From: Maribacter halichondriae
GTDB lineage: Bacteria; Bacteroidota; Bacteroidia; Flavobacteriales; Flavobacteriaceae
DNA: 64,000 bases
Direction: 5' to 3'
Assembly (NCBI RefSeq): GCF_027474825.1
Contig: NZ_CP107030.1
Location: forward strand, 3,848,001-3,912,000
Position 1 is the first letter of the stretch. Each line of letters begins with the position of its first letter. A model generated the notes under the pieces. It did no database searches, was not told the DNA's origin, and saw only the letters and a list, made by a program, of their open reading frames with translations. Shown in pieces: positions 30,331 through 39,511 of the stretch. The position numbers and the translations under genes are program-made.

Positions 30331-31017
30331 TCACAAGGTACTTAAATTTTTGATGGGTTCGTTTTCCCGTACGATACCTGATACGATCAAATATTGTGCC
30401 GTGGCGTAGGTTCCCATAATTAAGACATTCGAAAACGGAATTTCAAATTTGAACATGTTGATGGCTAGAATGCTGTCAGAGGCTATAAAGAACAAGGCAC
30501 CAACAAAAACCCATAGAAAACTTGAAGGGCGTACTTTTCCAACACGTAGTAATGCCGTAATCGCCATAAAAAGAATGCCAAGCACATATACCATCACCGG
30601 ATAGGTAAGGTCTCCCAAACTGTCGTTTATATAAAAGAACAGCAGCATTCCGATACCTATAAGAAGCATCATGACACCGTACAGGAAAAAAGGCAATTTT
30701 TTATTTCTCTTTTTAAGAAATACAGTCCCGTAGGTAATATGAGCCAATAAAAAGGATACTAGCCCAAGTATGAAAAATGTATTTGAACGCTCATCAAAGA
30801 GCAAGAAAATGTCACCCATCAAAGAAAACAACAGAGCAAGCAACATTATGTAATAGGTGGATTTTGGAAGGCGCTTCCCAGAAATCGCAAAATAGGTCAA
30901 AAGCGAAATAAGGATGAGCGGTTTTGTTACCACCCGGTATTGGGCTAAATCAAAACTTCCTATAACAATATCCATAAGAACCAGTAGGATATAAATCTGC
31001 CAGAATTGTACTTTCAC
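30331..31017 (-). CDS. Lysoplasmalogenase-like YhhN/TMEM86 membrane protein
   Basis: About 228 residues with seven to eight TM helices, matching the YhhN family: LLALLFSLMGDIFLLFDERS, FILGLVSFLLAHITYGTVF, and late FFIASDSILAINMFK containing the conserved Asp. Some members hydrolyse lysoplasmalogens. The GTG at 31017, 6 bp after the upstream stop with AGGATAACC ahead of it, is preferred to an upstream ATG at 31089 inside the CDGSH gene. Co-transcribed with the CDGSH gene. Confidence 0.85.
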   Translation of the reverse strand: MKVQFWQIYILLVLMDIVIGSFDLAQYRVVTKPLILISLLTYFAISGKRLPKSTYYIMLLALLFSLMGDIFLLFDERSNTFFILGLVSFLLAHITYGTVFLKKRNKKLPFFLYGVMMLLIGIGMLLFFYINDSLGDLTYPVMVYVLGILFMAITALLRVGKVRPSSFLWVFVGALFFIASDSILAINMFKFEIPFSNVLIMGTYATAQYLIVSGIVRENEPIKNLSTL

Positions 31018-31022
31018 GATGG

Positions 31023-31457
31023 TTATCCTTCGAATCCGACCGAATTGTGTGCTCCATCGCAATAGGGTTTGTTTTCCGAAGCGCCACATCTACAGAAGGC
31101 GGTAATCCGTTCTTTCTTTTCTGTGTTGCCCTCGGCATCGGTTACCTCCAGATTTCCGTGAACCAATAAAGGTCCGTTTTTACGCAGCACGACTTTTGTG
31201 TCTTCCATAGCAGTATCTTCTTTTTCTTGTTTTTGATTTTCTATTTCGTAAGCTAGCGCTCCCGAAGGACATTTTGCGATCTGTGCTTTCAACGCTTCCA
31301 CAGAGGCGTTCTCTTGCTTGATCCAAGGTTTTTCATTGGGATTGTACACCTCGGGAAGCTCTTTTACGCATATCGCCGAATGAATGCATAATTTTGGTTT
31401 CCAAACTATTGCAAAATCGTCTTTTCGATATTTTTTGATGATTTCTTTTTCTTTCAT
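31023..31457 (-). CDS. Fer4_19 plus CDGSH iron-sulfur protein
   Basis: A 144-residue soluble protein with two metal sites. The N-terminal half is a divergent Fer4_19 4Fe-4S-like domain (WKPKLCIHSAICVKELP, AQIAKCPSGALAYE). The C-terminal half is a CDGSH [2Fe-2S] domain, with CRCGASENKPYCDGAH giving three Cys and one His as ligands. A charged linker joins them. An electron-transfer or redox-sensing role is inferred. It begins 8 bp after the M20 gene ends. Confidence 0.92.
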   Translation of the reverse strand: MKEKEIIKKYRKDDFAIVWKPKLCIHSAICVKELPEVYNPNEKPWIKQENASVEALKAQIAKCPSGALAYEIENQKQEKEDTAMEDTKVVLRKNGPLLVHGNLEVTDAEGNTEKKERITAFCRCGASENKPYCDGAHNSVGFEG

Positions 31458-31465
31458 AGCTAAAA

Positions 31466-32904
31466 TTATTTGTTATCTCCTATAGGCGGGGGGCCGTCTA
31501 TCATCGGCTCATAGACCTCACTGCCCTTTCGCTGTTTGAACTCTTCGGTAATCTCGGTTCTTAATTTTTGATTTTCAAACAAATCGACCGCCGTAATCCC
31601 CAGAGCCTTGGTAGCATGCAACATGCCCTTGTGGCCGATAGACATGCCGCCGCAGGCCACTACGGCCCAAGAGTGCCAAGGGGTATCATAGGGCGCGACG
31701 GAGACACCAAGGTTTATATTGGGTACGTTCCAACTCACATCGCCGACATCGGTAGAGCCACCACCGGCATTGGGGTCGGTTTCCTTAAAGGGTTTTACTC
31801 CGCCTGCCATGCCGACTTCTGGTTTTCCCGTCGCTTTCTGAATTGCTTTTCCAAATGCGATTTCTTCCTCGGTATAGGTAATCGGGCCGAGTAACTCTAG
31901 GTTTTTTTGCATGGCCATACCACCGGTCCTGTTGACGAGTGTTTCGTAAATGCCCGATACCAGACTTATCTTATAATCTACGTTGGCCATGATGGCCGCT
32001 CCTTCGGCCATTGCCTTTACCCGCTCGTAAGTGGGTAGCATTTTTGTACGTTTCGGATCTCGAACGCGAACCCATAATTTAGCATAGTCGGGCACAACGT
32101 TCACGACTTGCCCGCCATCTTGAATGTGGTAATGGATCCGGGTAGTTGGTAAAATATGTTCGCGATAATAATTGATTCCCGTGGTATAAAGTTCTAGGGC
32201 ATCGGAGGCGCTTCGACCGTTCCAGGGATCCATCGAGGCGTGTGCTGCCTGCCCCGAAAATTCGACGATAAAATCGATCAGGGAGAGTCCTGTCTGTTGG
32301 TCCGCCTCAATGGTCGAACCTGGATGCCAGCTTAGGTTGATATCGACATCGTCCCATAATCCGGCCTTGACCATCCAAACCTTGGCAAAATATTTTTCTT
32401 CGGCAGGGGTGCCTAAAAATTTGATCGTACCCTTGATTTTACCTGCATCCATCAATTCCTTAATGGCGATTGCCGCGCCAAGACTTGCCGTTCCGAACAT
32501 ATTATGGCCGCAACCGTGACCGGCTGCCCCTTCGTTCAAAGGTTCTTTTACCGGAGATGCTTTTTGGGATATCCCCGGAAGGGCATCGAATTCCCCAAAA
32601 TACTGATTACAGGTTTTCCTGAACCATAAGTGGCGGTGAAAGCGGTAGGAATATCAGCAACACCACGTGTAACGGCCAAGCCGTTCTTTTCAGCATAATC
32701 GGCCAATATTTTTGAAGAACCATGTTCGTTAAAAGCTGTTTCTGCCAGCTCCCAAATGGAATCACTGATTTTGATCAATTCGGCCTTGTGATTCTCTACC
32801 GAAGCCATAACGGCCTTTTTATTGGCATTCATTTTCTGGGCGGAAAGGGAAATGCCGGTGCATATCAAAATCCCTAAAAGTAATGTTCTCTTCATTTTTA
32901 TCAT
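31466..32904 (-). CDS. M20 family amidohydrolase (AbgB-like), secreted, frameshifted
   Basis: A zinc metallohydrolase of about 479 residues resembling aminobenzoyl-glutamate hydrolase subunit B. The signal peptide is MKRTLLLGILICTGISLSAQ (ATG 32904 or 32895). Metal-site motifs are GHGCGHNMFG and GTPAEEKYF, with LSWHPGS and the dimerisation domain DFIVEFSGQAAHASMDPW. It ends in a late SIGHKGM. The frame breaks at a G4 run (plus-strand C4, 32593-32596). Five G's join ISILGEFDALPG to the rest and supply the conserved GEFDALP metal ligand. Substrate unknown, probably an N-acylated amino acid or peptide. Confidence 0.92.
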
Positions 32905-33201
32905 TGAATTAGCTGTTGATTTTATGTTTTAAGGAAAGATTTTAGTTCGGAGGCTAAAAAAATCCAAGTGAGGTAAATATAACATTTTCCAAGCTCACAA
33001 AGAAGTGTTCAAAATAGAAGGATTTAGGTAGTATTAGAAAGGATTGGTTGTTTTTTTCCACTTGTATCCTGCCAAGTAAAAAATAACGGTGCATTTGGTC
33101 GATAATATTACTCGAAATGCAATATTAGGTTCTTTTACATGTTAATAATCAAGTATTTATGCAAAAACCTAAATCGAAAACCAATCTAACCTATTTATCC
33201 T

Positions 33202-34251
33202 ATGAAAAATTTGAATCGAATAGCAATATTGCTCCTTATCGGCCTACTATTCGGTGCCTGTGGTGCCACCAATAGACTTACCATGGGTGCCGCAGAACCA
33301 GCACGGATTACGATACCATCTGATGTAATGAAGATAGGAATCATCAATCGAAGTGTTCCTTCGGAAGGAAACAAGACCCTTGACCAAATCGACAAGATTT
33401 TATCATTGGAAGGTCTTAAAATGGACAAGGAAGGCGCAGAGGCCGCTGTAGCTGGAGTACAAGATGAACTTACCCGATTTGTACGGTATGAAAGCGTTGA
33501 TATCATTGAAGATAGTAAAGTACAACGAAAAGGTCTTGGTGTATTCCCCGCGGCTTTGAGCTGGCAAGATGTGGACCGAATTTGTGAGGAGAACGATGTA
33601 GATTTATTGATTTCCCTTGAATTCTATGATACCGATACAAAGGCCGATGTGGCCGCCGAAATGGTAGAGGTGCCAAATAATTTTGGAATAAAGGCCAAGG
33701 TGCCCCATACGAGAATAACGTTGAATACTGTTATTAAGAACGGATGGCGCGTGTATTATCCACCGACAAAGGATATTTTGGACGAAGTGGCCTCGAACAA
33801 CTATGTAACATCGACTGGGCAAGGTATCAATCCGGTTAAGGCGATGGAAGCTGTTGTTGGAAGAAAAGAAGCCGTATTACAGAACAGTACGTATATTGGC
33901 AATCTCTACGGTTTGGACACCAGACCAAAAAGCAGAAGAGTTACCAGAGACTATTTTGTTTCTGGCACCGATAACTTTGTAGTGGCGAGAAGAAGAGCAC
34001 AGGCGGGAGACTGGCAAGGTGCAGCACAACTATGGGAACAAGAGGTCAATAACCCTAAAGGTAAAATTGCCGGCAGGGCCTGCTATAATATGGCCATCAT
34101 TAATGAAATCAATGGCGACTTAGATGCCGCCATAGACTGGGCCTCTAGATCGTACTCCGACTATGGCACTAACGAAGCCTTACGCTATATCAATATTTTG
34201 AGGAATAGAGTGAACGATGAGCGAAGGGTCGACCAACAGTTATCTAGGTAA
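33202..34251 (+). CDS. DUF6340-like lipoprotein
   Basis: A 349-residue lipoprotein with lipobox LLFGAC, so Cys20 is lipidated. The middle has LSWQDVDRICEENDVDLLISLEFYDTD, a CsgG/curli-like nucleotide-less alpha/beta pattern. The C-terminal third is TPR-like (ARRRAQAGDWQGAAQLWEQE, CYNMAIINEINGDLDAAIDW). I place it in the DUF6340 type of Bacteroidota proteins, with function unknown. A terminator shared with the photolyase gene follows. Confidence 0.75.
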   Translation: MKNLNRIAILLLIGLLFGACGATNRLTMGAAEPARITIPSDVMKIGIINRSVPSEGNKTLDQIDKILSLEGLKMDKEGAEAAVAGVQDELTRFVRYESVDIIEDSKVQRKGLGVFPAALSWQDVDRICEENDVDLLISLEFYDTDTKADVAAEMVEVPNNFGIKAKVPHTRITLNTVIKNGWRVYYPPTKDILDEVASNNYVTSTGQGINPVKAMEAVVGRKEAVLQNSTYIGNLYGLDTRPKSRRVTRDYFVSGTDNFVVARRRAQAGDWQGAAQLWEQEVNNPKGKIAGRACYNMAIINEINGDLDAAIDWASRSYSDYGTNEALRYINILRNRVNDERRVDQQLSR

Positions 34252-34272
34252 AAACTTCAAGGATATATTCTT

Positions 34273-34309
34273 AAAGAGGCGGTTGTATAATTTATGCAAC
34301 CGCCTCTTT
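34273..34309. terminator. Terminator shared by the DUF6340-like gene and photolyase
   Basis: AAAGAGGCGGTTG and CAACCGCCTCTTT, a 13-bp stem with an 11-nt loop. The right arm also encodes the last codons of the photolyase gene, whose stop lies in the loop. Confidence 0.85.
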
Positions 34310-35602
34310 ATATGTTTTTAAGCAACGCTCTCTAGCAAATTTATGATCTACCATTTTTTCAGGATAGGTCAGCTCTTGTAGTTCGGGCACCCATGTGTTA
34401 ATATATTTTTTTTGTTTGTCAAATTTTTCAACCTGCGTCATCGGATTGAAAATACGGAAATAGGGAGCAGCATCGACACCACTTCCTGCCGCCCATTGCC
34501 AATTTCCGACATTTGCGCTCATATCGTAATCCAATAGTTTTTCTGCGAAATAGGCTTCACCCCATCGCCAATCGATTAAGAGATGCTTGCATAGAAAACT
34601 AGCGACCAACATACGCACACGGTTGTGCATATATCCGGTGGTGTTCAACTCTCGAATTCCGGCATCGACCAAGGCATAACCGGTTTGCCCGTTTTTCCAT
34701 TTTTCAAATTCGGCTTCGTTGTTGCGCCATTCGATCCTGTCATATTTCGGTCTGAAGGATTTTGTCGCCGTATGGGGATAGTGCCATAGGATCTGCATAA
34801 AAAACTCACGCCATATCAACTCGCTCCAAAAAACCTCGTTTTTTTCTGCAATGGCCTTTTTCATCATTTTACGAACAGATACGGTACCAAACCTTAGGTG
34901 AGGCCCTAATCTAGAAGTACCATTTTCAATGGCGGGATAATTTCTGGTATCCTCATAATTCTGAATGAGGGTAGGGGTAACCATATATTCAGGCACCTTT
35001 ATAGACGAAGTCTCAAAACCCATCTCCGATAATGATAGATTCGGCAATCGGGTATGTGCTATCAAATTGTCAAGATATTGACTGGTGTAATGAATTTTCA
35101 AATCCTCGTCAGCATCAAAATTCTCCTTCCACTTATTTTTATAGGGCGTATAGACCACATAAGGGTCGCCATCACCCTTAACGATTTCATCCTTTTCGAA
35201 AATTACTTGGTCTTTAAAGGTTTCGAATTCGATTTCCTGTTCCGCTAAAAGTTTACGAATGTGCTTATCACGTTGTAGGGCGTAAGGCTCGTAATCATGA
35301 TTGGTAAATACCTTCTGAACTTCATAATCCTCCAGCAAATTTTTGAAAACTTCTTCAGGTTTGCCATAAAATAAAGCTATGGAACTGTCATGCTCGTCTT
35401 GAAGTTCTTTTCGCATTTCTTGCAGTGTTTCATAAATAAACGTCACGCGCGCATCATTTTTGGGAAGCTTATCGAGAATTTCGCTATCGAATATAAAGAG
35501 CGGTAGAATGGGAAAATTCCCCTTTAAACCCTCAAGAAAACCCATATTGTCATCCAGGCGCAAATCCCTTCGAAACCAGAATATGGAGATTTTTTTACTC
35601 AT
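34292..35602 (-). CDS. Deoxyribodipyrimidine photolyase / cryptochrome
   Basis: A 436-residue FAD flavoprotein that repairs UV pyrimidine dimers with blue light. It has the N-terminal photolyase alpha/beta domain (ISIFWFRRDLRLDDNMGF), and the FAD domain has TSRLGPHLRFGTVSVR, WREFFMQILWHYP, GYALVDAGIRELNTTGYMHNR and WQWAAGSGVDAAPYFRIFNP. These match class I CPD photolyases. The antenna cofactor is not clear. It is the third gene of the SRPBCC-SDR-photolyase group, separated from the SDR by two tandem repeat arrays. Confidence 0.94.
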   Translation of the reverse strand: MSKKISIFWFRRDLRLDDNMGFLEGLKGNFPILPLFIFDSEILDKLPKNDARVTFIYETLQEMRKELQDEHDSSIALFYGKPEEVFKNLLEDYEVQKVFTNHDYEPYALQRDKHIRKLLAEQEIEFETFKDQVIFEKDEIVKGDGDPYVVYTPYKNKWKENFDADEDLKIHYTSQYLDNLIAHTRLPNLSLSEMGFETSSIKVPEYMVTPTLIQNYEDTRNYPAIENGTSRLGPHLRFGTVSVRKMMKKAIAEKNEVFWSELIWREFFMQILWHYPHTATKSFRPKYDRIEWRNNEAEFEKWKNGQTGYALVDAGIRELNTTGYMHNRVRMLVASFLCKHLLIDWRWGEAYFAEKLLDYDMSANVGNWQWAAGSGVDAAPYFRIFNPMTQVEKFDKQKKYINTWVPELQELTYPEKMVDHKFARERCLKTYKEAVA

Positions 35603-35622
35603 CTGTCATCAAGTTCAAAAAA

Positions 35623-35654
35623 GTTTATAAGTTTATTGGTTTATGAGTTTATAA
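35623..35654 (+). repeat. Tandem repeat, 4 x 8 bp (GTTTATNN)
   Basis: GTTTATAA, GTTTATTG, GTTTATGA, GTTTATAA in direct succession, starting 21 bp from the photolyase start codon. Confidence 0.8.
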
Positions 35655-35675
35655 GGACTGAAAAGAGCTTTCTTC

Positions 35676-35731
35676 GATTACTGATTACTGATTACTGATT
35701 ACTGATTACTGATTACTGATTACTGATTACT
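35676..35731 (+). repeat. Tandem repeat, 8 x 7 bp (GATTACT)
   Basis: Eight perfect copies of GATTACT, 56 bp, ending on the first base of the SDR stop codon complement. With the octamer array it fills most of the SDR-photolyase gap. Confidence 0.95.
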
Positions 35732-36423
35732 TAACTAACGTTTAAACTCCCGATTCCGCCATCGACCCCCAGTACTTGACCGGTTATCCAACTGCTTTTT
35801 TCGGTTAAAAGAAAAATGGCCGCATTGGCAATATCCTCAGCATTTCCTACTCGTTTTAACGGATGGCGTTCAGACATCATTTCTCTTTTCTTATCATTGT
35901 TGAGCAGTCTTACGGCCAGTGGAGTGTCAACCAAAGAGGGTGCAATTACGTTCACCCTGATTTTCGGGGCATACTCCGCGGCCAAAGACCTTGCAAAACC
36001 TTCAATGGCGCCTTTTGCGGCCGCAACACTGGTGTGATATGGCATTCCGGTGCCTACGGCTACGGTACTAAAAAATACCATACTTGAATTCTCTTCCATT
36101 TTAGGTATTATATCCTTTACCATGCGAACCATGCTAAAAAAATTAAGCTGCATATCTTCTTCAAAAGTATCCATCGACATCATTTTGAAGGGTTTTAAAT
36201 TGATACTTCCTGGAAGATAGGCAAAACCATGAAGTTGGTCGGGTAGTCCATCCGTATCCAGTGCATCAGAAGTAGCATCGTATTGAATATGGGTAATGTC
36301 TAGGTCTTCCAACCCCTCCTTGGTTCGGGATGCAATAAAAACATTTTGGTCTTCATGCAGCTTTTTTACCATGGAAAGCCCGATTCCGTGGGAGCCACCA
36401 ATCAATAAAATATTCTTTTTCAT
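35731..36423 (-). CDS. SDR family protein lacking the catalytic tyrosine
   Basis: A 230-residue Rossmann-fold protein of the short-chain dehydrogenase type: cofactor motif LLIGGSHGIGLSMVKKL, SSMVFFSTVAVG at the active-site serine, IRVNVIAPSLVDTPLA, and a C-terminal ITGQVLGVDGG. Where the family has YxxxK, this protein reads HTSVAAAKGAIEGF, with Val in the Tyr position and the Lys kept. It may bind a dinucleotide without normal oxidoreductase chemistry. It lies between the SRPBCC gene (3-bp gap) and the photolyase gene. Confidence 0.9.
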   Translation of the reverse strand: MKKNILLIGGSHGIGLSMVKKLHEDQNVFIASRTKEGLEDLDITHIQYDATSDALDTDGLPDQLHGFAYLPGSINLKPFKMMSMDTFEEDMQLNFFSMVRMVKDIIPKMEENSSMVFFSTVAVGTGMPYHTSVAAAKGAIEGFARSLAAEYAPKIRVNVIAPSLVDTPLAVRLLNNDKKREMMSERHPLKRVGNAEDIANAAIFLLTEKSSWITGQVLGVDGGIGSLNVS

Positions 36424-36426
36424 CTT

Positions 36427-36924
36427 TTAAAAGGATTTAAATTTAAGTTCCTTCGGACTATTTTCAATAGTACCAAAAAGCTCGATCAGCTTTTGCTCTC
36501 GATAGGAAAAAATCTGTTGCAGTTGTTTTTTTACCACGATGGGATGTGCCATTTGTCCCAAAACGCCAAAGGGAATTTTATAATCGATGATATCTTCCAT
36601 TTCGACACCGCCTTCTATCGGTTTGATAAAATGTTTGTGGTGCCACAAGGCGTATGGCCCGAAGCGTTGTTCATCCACAAAATATTCACCCTCTTTCACA
36701 TGGGTTATTTCGGTGACCCATTTGGTACTGTAAAAGGGAAAAGGGCTTACCTTATATTGTATGATTTGACCTGGAAACATGGGTCTATCGGCCCCCGAAA
36801 GGATGTTAAAACCCATATGATCCGGAGTAATCGTAGCTAGATTGGCCGGACTTGAAAGAAAATCCCAAGCTTCTTTTTGTGAAATGGGCAGCGATTGCCT
36901 AGAACGGAGTTGATATAGTTTCAT
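36427..36924 (-). CDS. SRPBCC family protein (cell-division-inhibitor-like)
   Basis: A 165-residue START/Bet v1-fold protein: LRSRQSLPISQKEAWDFLSS, ATITPDHMGFNIL, QIIQYKVSPFPFYSTKWVTE, EQRFGPYALWHHKHF. Homologues are often labelled cell division inhibitor SulA-like or CDP-paratose 2-epimerase-related, without proof. Its location ahead of an SDR and a photolyase suggests a light- or UV-response unit in which it binds a hydrophobic ligand (inference). Confidence 0.85.
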   Translation of the reverse strand: MKLYQLRSRQSLPISQKEAWDFLSSPANLATITPDHMGFNILSGADRPMFPGQIIQYKVSPFPFYSTKWVTEITHVKEGEYFVDEQRFGPYALWHHKHFIKPIEGGVEMEDIIDYKIPFGVLGQMAHPIVVKKQLQQIFSYREQKLIELFGTIENSPKELKFKSF

Positions 36925-37047
36925 AAAAATGTTTCCTGCAAAAGTAATGGTATATAGTGTTTAATAAAAAAATTAAAAGTTAAACAATTTATAATTACGA
37001 TGAACGAGAGCCCTAGAATCCATTCGAAGGGAACTCTTATTTAAGAT

Positions 37048-37085
37048 TTTGTTAACAGATAAGAAAGGGTTTATACCTAGTTTTG
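37048..37085 (+). promoter_or_regulatory. Putative promoter of the DUF2911 gene
   Basis: TAGTTTTG at 37078-37085 fully matches TAnnTTTG. A TTTG at 37048-37051 is 26 nt upstream, longer than ideal. It excludes coding starts upstream of about 37090. Confidence 0.5.
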
Positions 37086-37108
37086 TGGAAATTGAAAACT
37101 CTAACAAA

Positions 37109-37960
37109 ATGAAAAAACTAGTACTATTTTTATGTGTTGCTGCCATGACCTATACCGTTGAGGCACAAATCAATACGCCGGCGCCTAGCCCATCATCGAC
37201 TTTGATGCAAACAGTGGGCTTGACCGACGTAACGGTCGAATATTCAAGACCGTCTATGCGAGGAAGAACAATCTTTGGAGATCTTGTGCCGTACGATAAA
37301 ATATGGCGAACTGGGGCCAATGCCCGAACAAAGGTAACCTTCAATAAAGATGTAACCGTTGACGGAAAGACTCTGGAGGCTGGTTCGTATGCCCTTTTCG
37401 CGAAACCAAGTGCTTCTTCTTGGGATGTATATTTTTATACAGAAACTGCAGGCGGTGGAACTCCACAAAACTGGGACGAATCAAAAGTTGCGGCTAAATT
37501 GACAGCTCCTATAATTGAAATGCCTAAGGAAATGGCCGTGGAAACGTTCACGATTACCATAGATGACCTAACAGACAATGGAGCCGTTATTGGGCTGTTG
37601 TGGTCAAATGTTTATGTGCCCGTGAAGTTTGGTGTCGGTACCGACGCTGTGGTATCTGAAAATATTGATAGAGTTCTAAATGGTCCGGGAGCTGGCGATT
37701 ATTACGCCGCCGCTGTATACTACATGAACTCCGGCAAAGATATCAACAAAGCCAAAGAATGGATGGACAAGGCAATGTCCATGACTGAAAAGCCTGCCTA
37801 TTGGCAATTGCGCCAGCAGTCTTTGATCTATGCCAAGGCTGGAGATAAGAAAGGCGCAATCGAAACCGCTAAGAAATCATTGGCCGCCGCTAAAGAGGCT
37901 GGTAATGATGACTATGTTAAAATGAATACCGACTCTTTGAAAGAGTGGGGGGCGATGTAA
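37109..37960 (+). CDS. DUF2911 domain secreted protein
   Basis: A 283-residue periplasmic protein. The signal peptide MKKLVLFLCVAAMTYTVEAQ begins at ATG 37109. An in-frame upstream extension to 37049 crosses the promoter and is rejected. The DUF2911 core is TVEYSRPSMRGRTIFG, YDKIWRTGANARTKVTFNKD, ETAGGGTPQNWDE. The C-terminus has TPR-like helices (MNSGKDINKAKEWMDKAM). Function unknown. This family is abundant in Bacteroidota. Confidence 0.88.
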   Translation: MKKLVLFLCVAAMTYTVEAQINTPAPSPSSTLMQTVGLTDVTVEYSRPSMRGRTIFGDLVPYDKIWRTGANARTKVTFNKDVTVDGKTLEAGSYALFAKPSASSWDVYFYTETAGGGTPQNWDESKVAAKLTAPIIEMPKEMAVETFTITIDDLTDNGAVIGLLWSNVYVPVKFGVGTDAVVSENIDRVLNGPGAGDYYAAAVYYMNSGKDINKAKEWMDKAMSMTEKPAYWQLRQQSLIYAKAGDKKGAIETAKKSLAAAKEAGNDDYVKMNTDSLKEWGAM

Positions 37961-37982
37961 TTTTCATTAAAGCCTATATAAT

Positions 37983-38016
37983 AAAAACCCGTAATGCATC
38001 AGCATTACGGGTTTTT
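37983..38016 (+). terminator. Terminator of the DUF2911 gene
   Basis: AAAAACCCGTAATGC-ATCA-GCATTACGGGTTTTT, a 15-bp perfect stem. Confidence 0.93.
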
Positions 38017-38118
38017 GATTCTTCAAAGTAACACCTTGAGGCTCGACTAGTTTATCATTAAAGTTTGAATGACAACAAGAGCCGGTTAAACCCAAAGGGA
38101 TAGATATTTTCTAATTAT

Positions 38119-39336
38119 CTAGATTCCGCTGTGATACACTGTGGTCATTGCCACTGTACTTCCGCTAGAGTTGTTCAGGTTTATTCTGGTTAATCGATTA
38201 GTATTGCTTTGGGGATTGGGCATGTAAACAATAATTGTCCTGGGCGCTGTAAAGCTAAGGGTTGTTCCAGTGGTTGATCCATTTTGAAGCAATATACCGG
38301 AATCGCCTGTTAATGTTAAGGTTACGGGGCCTGTGCCTGTTATACTTACGGAAGTATTACCATTATTAGCCTGAGTTAGGTTCAAGCTGGCTGGGGTCAT
38401 GGATAAAGGAATAGGCCTAGGATATAGTGAAAGCGCTCCCGTCCTATCATGAGTGGAGAACCCTATAGTGGTTCCACCAATATTGTGGTTCATGATTGAG
38501 TTGGCATCTGCCCCTGTCGGGGTACCGGCGACATGAACATATCCATATTGTGTTCCGTAATTGTTATTACCAGTGGTGTGTTCGTTTCTTCCTCCCAGTC
38601 TAGAATCGGTATGTCTGAAGCCAATAAGGTGACCAATCTCATGGATCATTACCGTAGTTTTTTGTGCCACGGAGTAAGTATTAAAAAAGGGGTCAATTTC
38701 CATAATTGTACCTGGCCTTCCAGTATTATTGGGAAAGTCTGCTCTAGCAACGGTAGTTCTGACACCACCGACTAAAGGTAAGTTGGCATGATTTACGGTA
38801 ACATTTAAGTTATCCGTGTTGGCAGGAAGTGTGGTAACGGCGCTAAGACGGATTCCACAAACCCCATTCCATGCATTGACCGCATTCGTAATGGCCGTTT
38901 CCCAACCATTTTCAAGAGCTGGATTTCTATGGATTCTTACAACTCTATTCAAATAGTTGCCCACCTTATTGCCTGTGAACCATTGCCCATCTATATTTAA
39001 TTCAATTTCTTCATCCTTGTCTTTGTCTGAATTCTGCTTACCCGCTTTGAAGTCAATAGCATCCAGACTATAGTCCTCGTCTTTGTGGAAAATCATATCG
39101 CCCTCGACTACATAATAATCCCCGAAGTCAAGAATATTGTCCTCCATATATCCCCATTTCCGAATATCCTTTAGAACCAATGTTTCTTCCAAAGCCTCTA
39201 AAGGTTCTAGTATGAGGTCTTTGGCTATTTCCTCTTGCGAATATTCGTCTGTTGATATCTCATCCTTGTTACATCCCTGAAGTAAAACTAATGACCATCC
39301 TACTCCAAACGCTAAATTTTTAAAGAATTTTTTCAT
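38119..39336 (-). CDS. M57-type zinc metalloprotease lipoprotein
   Basis: A 405-residue lipoprotein with signal peptide ending LVLLQGC (Cys22). After an acidic propeptide-like region, the metzincin-type zinc site HEIGHLIGFRH (HExxHxxGxxH, residues 232-242) is complete, and a Met-turn-like NSIMNHN follows. This fits the M57 (myxobacterial protease B) group. The C-terminal ~90 residues form a beta-rich Ser/Thr/Asn-rich domain (SGSTVAMTTVYH), probably an accessory domain. Predicted to act at the cell surface on proteins. Confidence 0.87.
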   Translation of the reverse strand: MKKFFKNLAFGVGWSLVLLQGCNKDEISTDEYSQEEIAKDLILEPLEALEETLVLKDIRKWGYMEDNILDFGDYYVVEGDMIFHKDEDYSLDAIDFKAGKQNSDKDKDEEIELNIDGQWFTGNKVGNYLNRVVRIHRNPALENGWETAITNAVNAWNGVCGIRLSAVTTLPANTDNLNVTVNHANLPLVGGVRTTVARADFPNNTGRPGTIMEIDPFFNTYSVAQKTTVMIHEIGHLIGFRHTDSRLGGRNEHTTGNNNYGTQYGYVHVAGTPTGADANSIMNHNIGGTTIGFSTHDRTGALSLYPRPIPLSMTPASLNLTQANNGNTSVSITGTGPVTLTLTGDSGILLQNGSTTGTTLSFTAPRTIIVYMPNPQSNTNRLTRINLNNSSGSTVAMTTVYHSGI

Positions 39337-39511
39337 GATTTATTTGTTTTAAATTATTATTTAAATTTTCATCAAATGTAGTATTATTCCGTATATAAAA
39401 TATTTTTCTGACGGAAAAAATCACAATGATAAATAATTGATAATTAATGTATTGATATCAATTATGAGGAATTATAACAAAAAATACACGAAAATGATAT
39501 TTTTATTTATT

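Noticed and set aside
31018-31089. Longer N-terminus for the lysoplasmalogenase-like protein
   Set aside because: It lies inside the CDGSH gene; the GTG at 31017 has better spacing and begins the membrane protein pattern.
35676-35731. CRISPR array
   Set aside because: The repeats are 7 bp with no spacers.
37049-37108. Twenty-residue N-terminal extension of the DUF2911 protein
   Set aside because: It crosses the -7 box at 37078-37085 and would bury the signal peptide.
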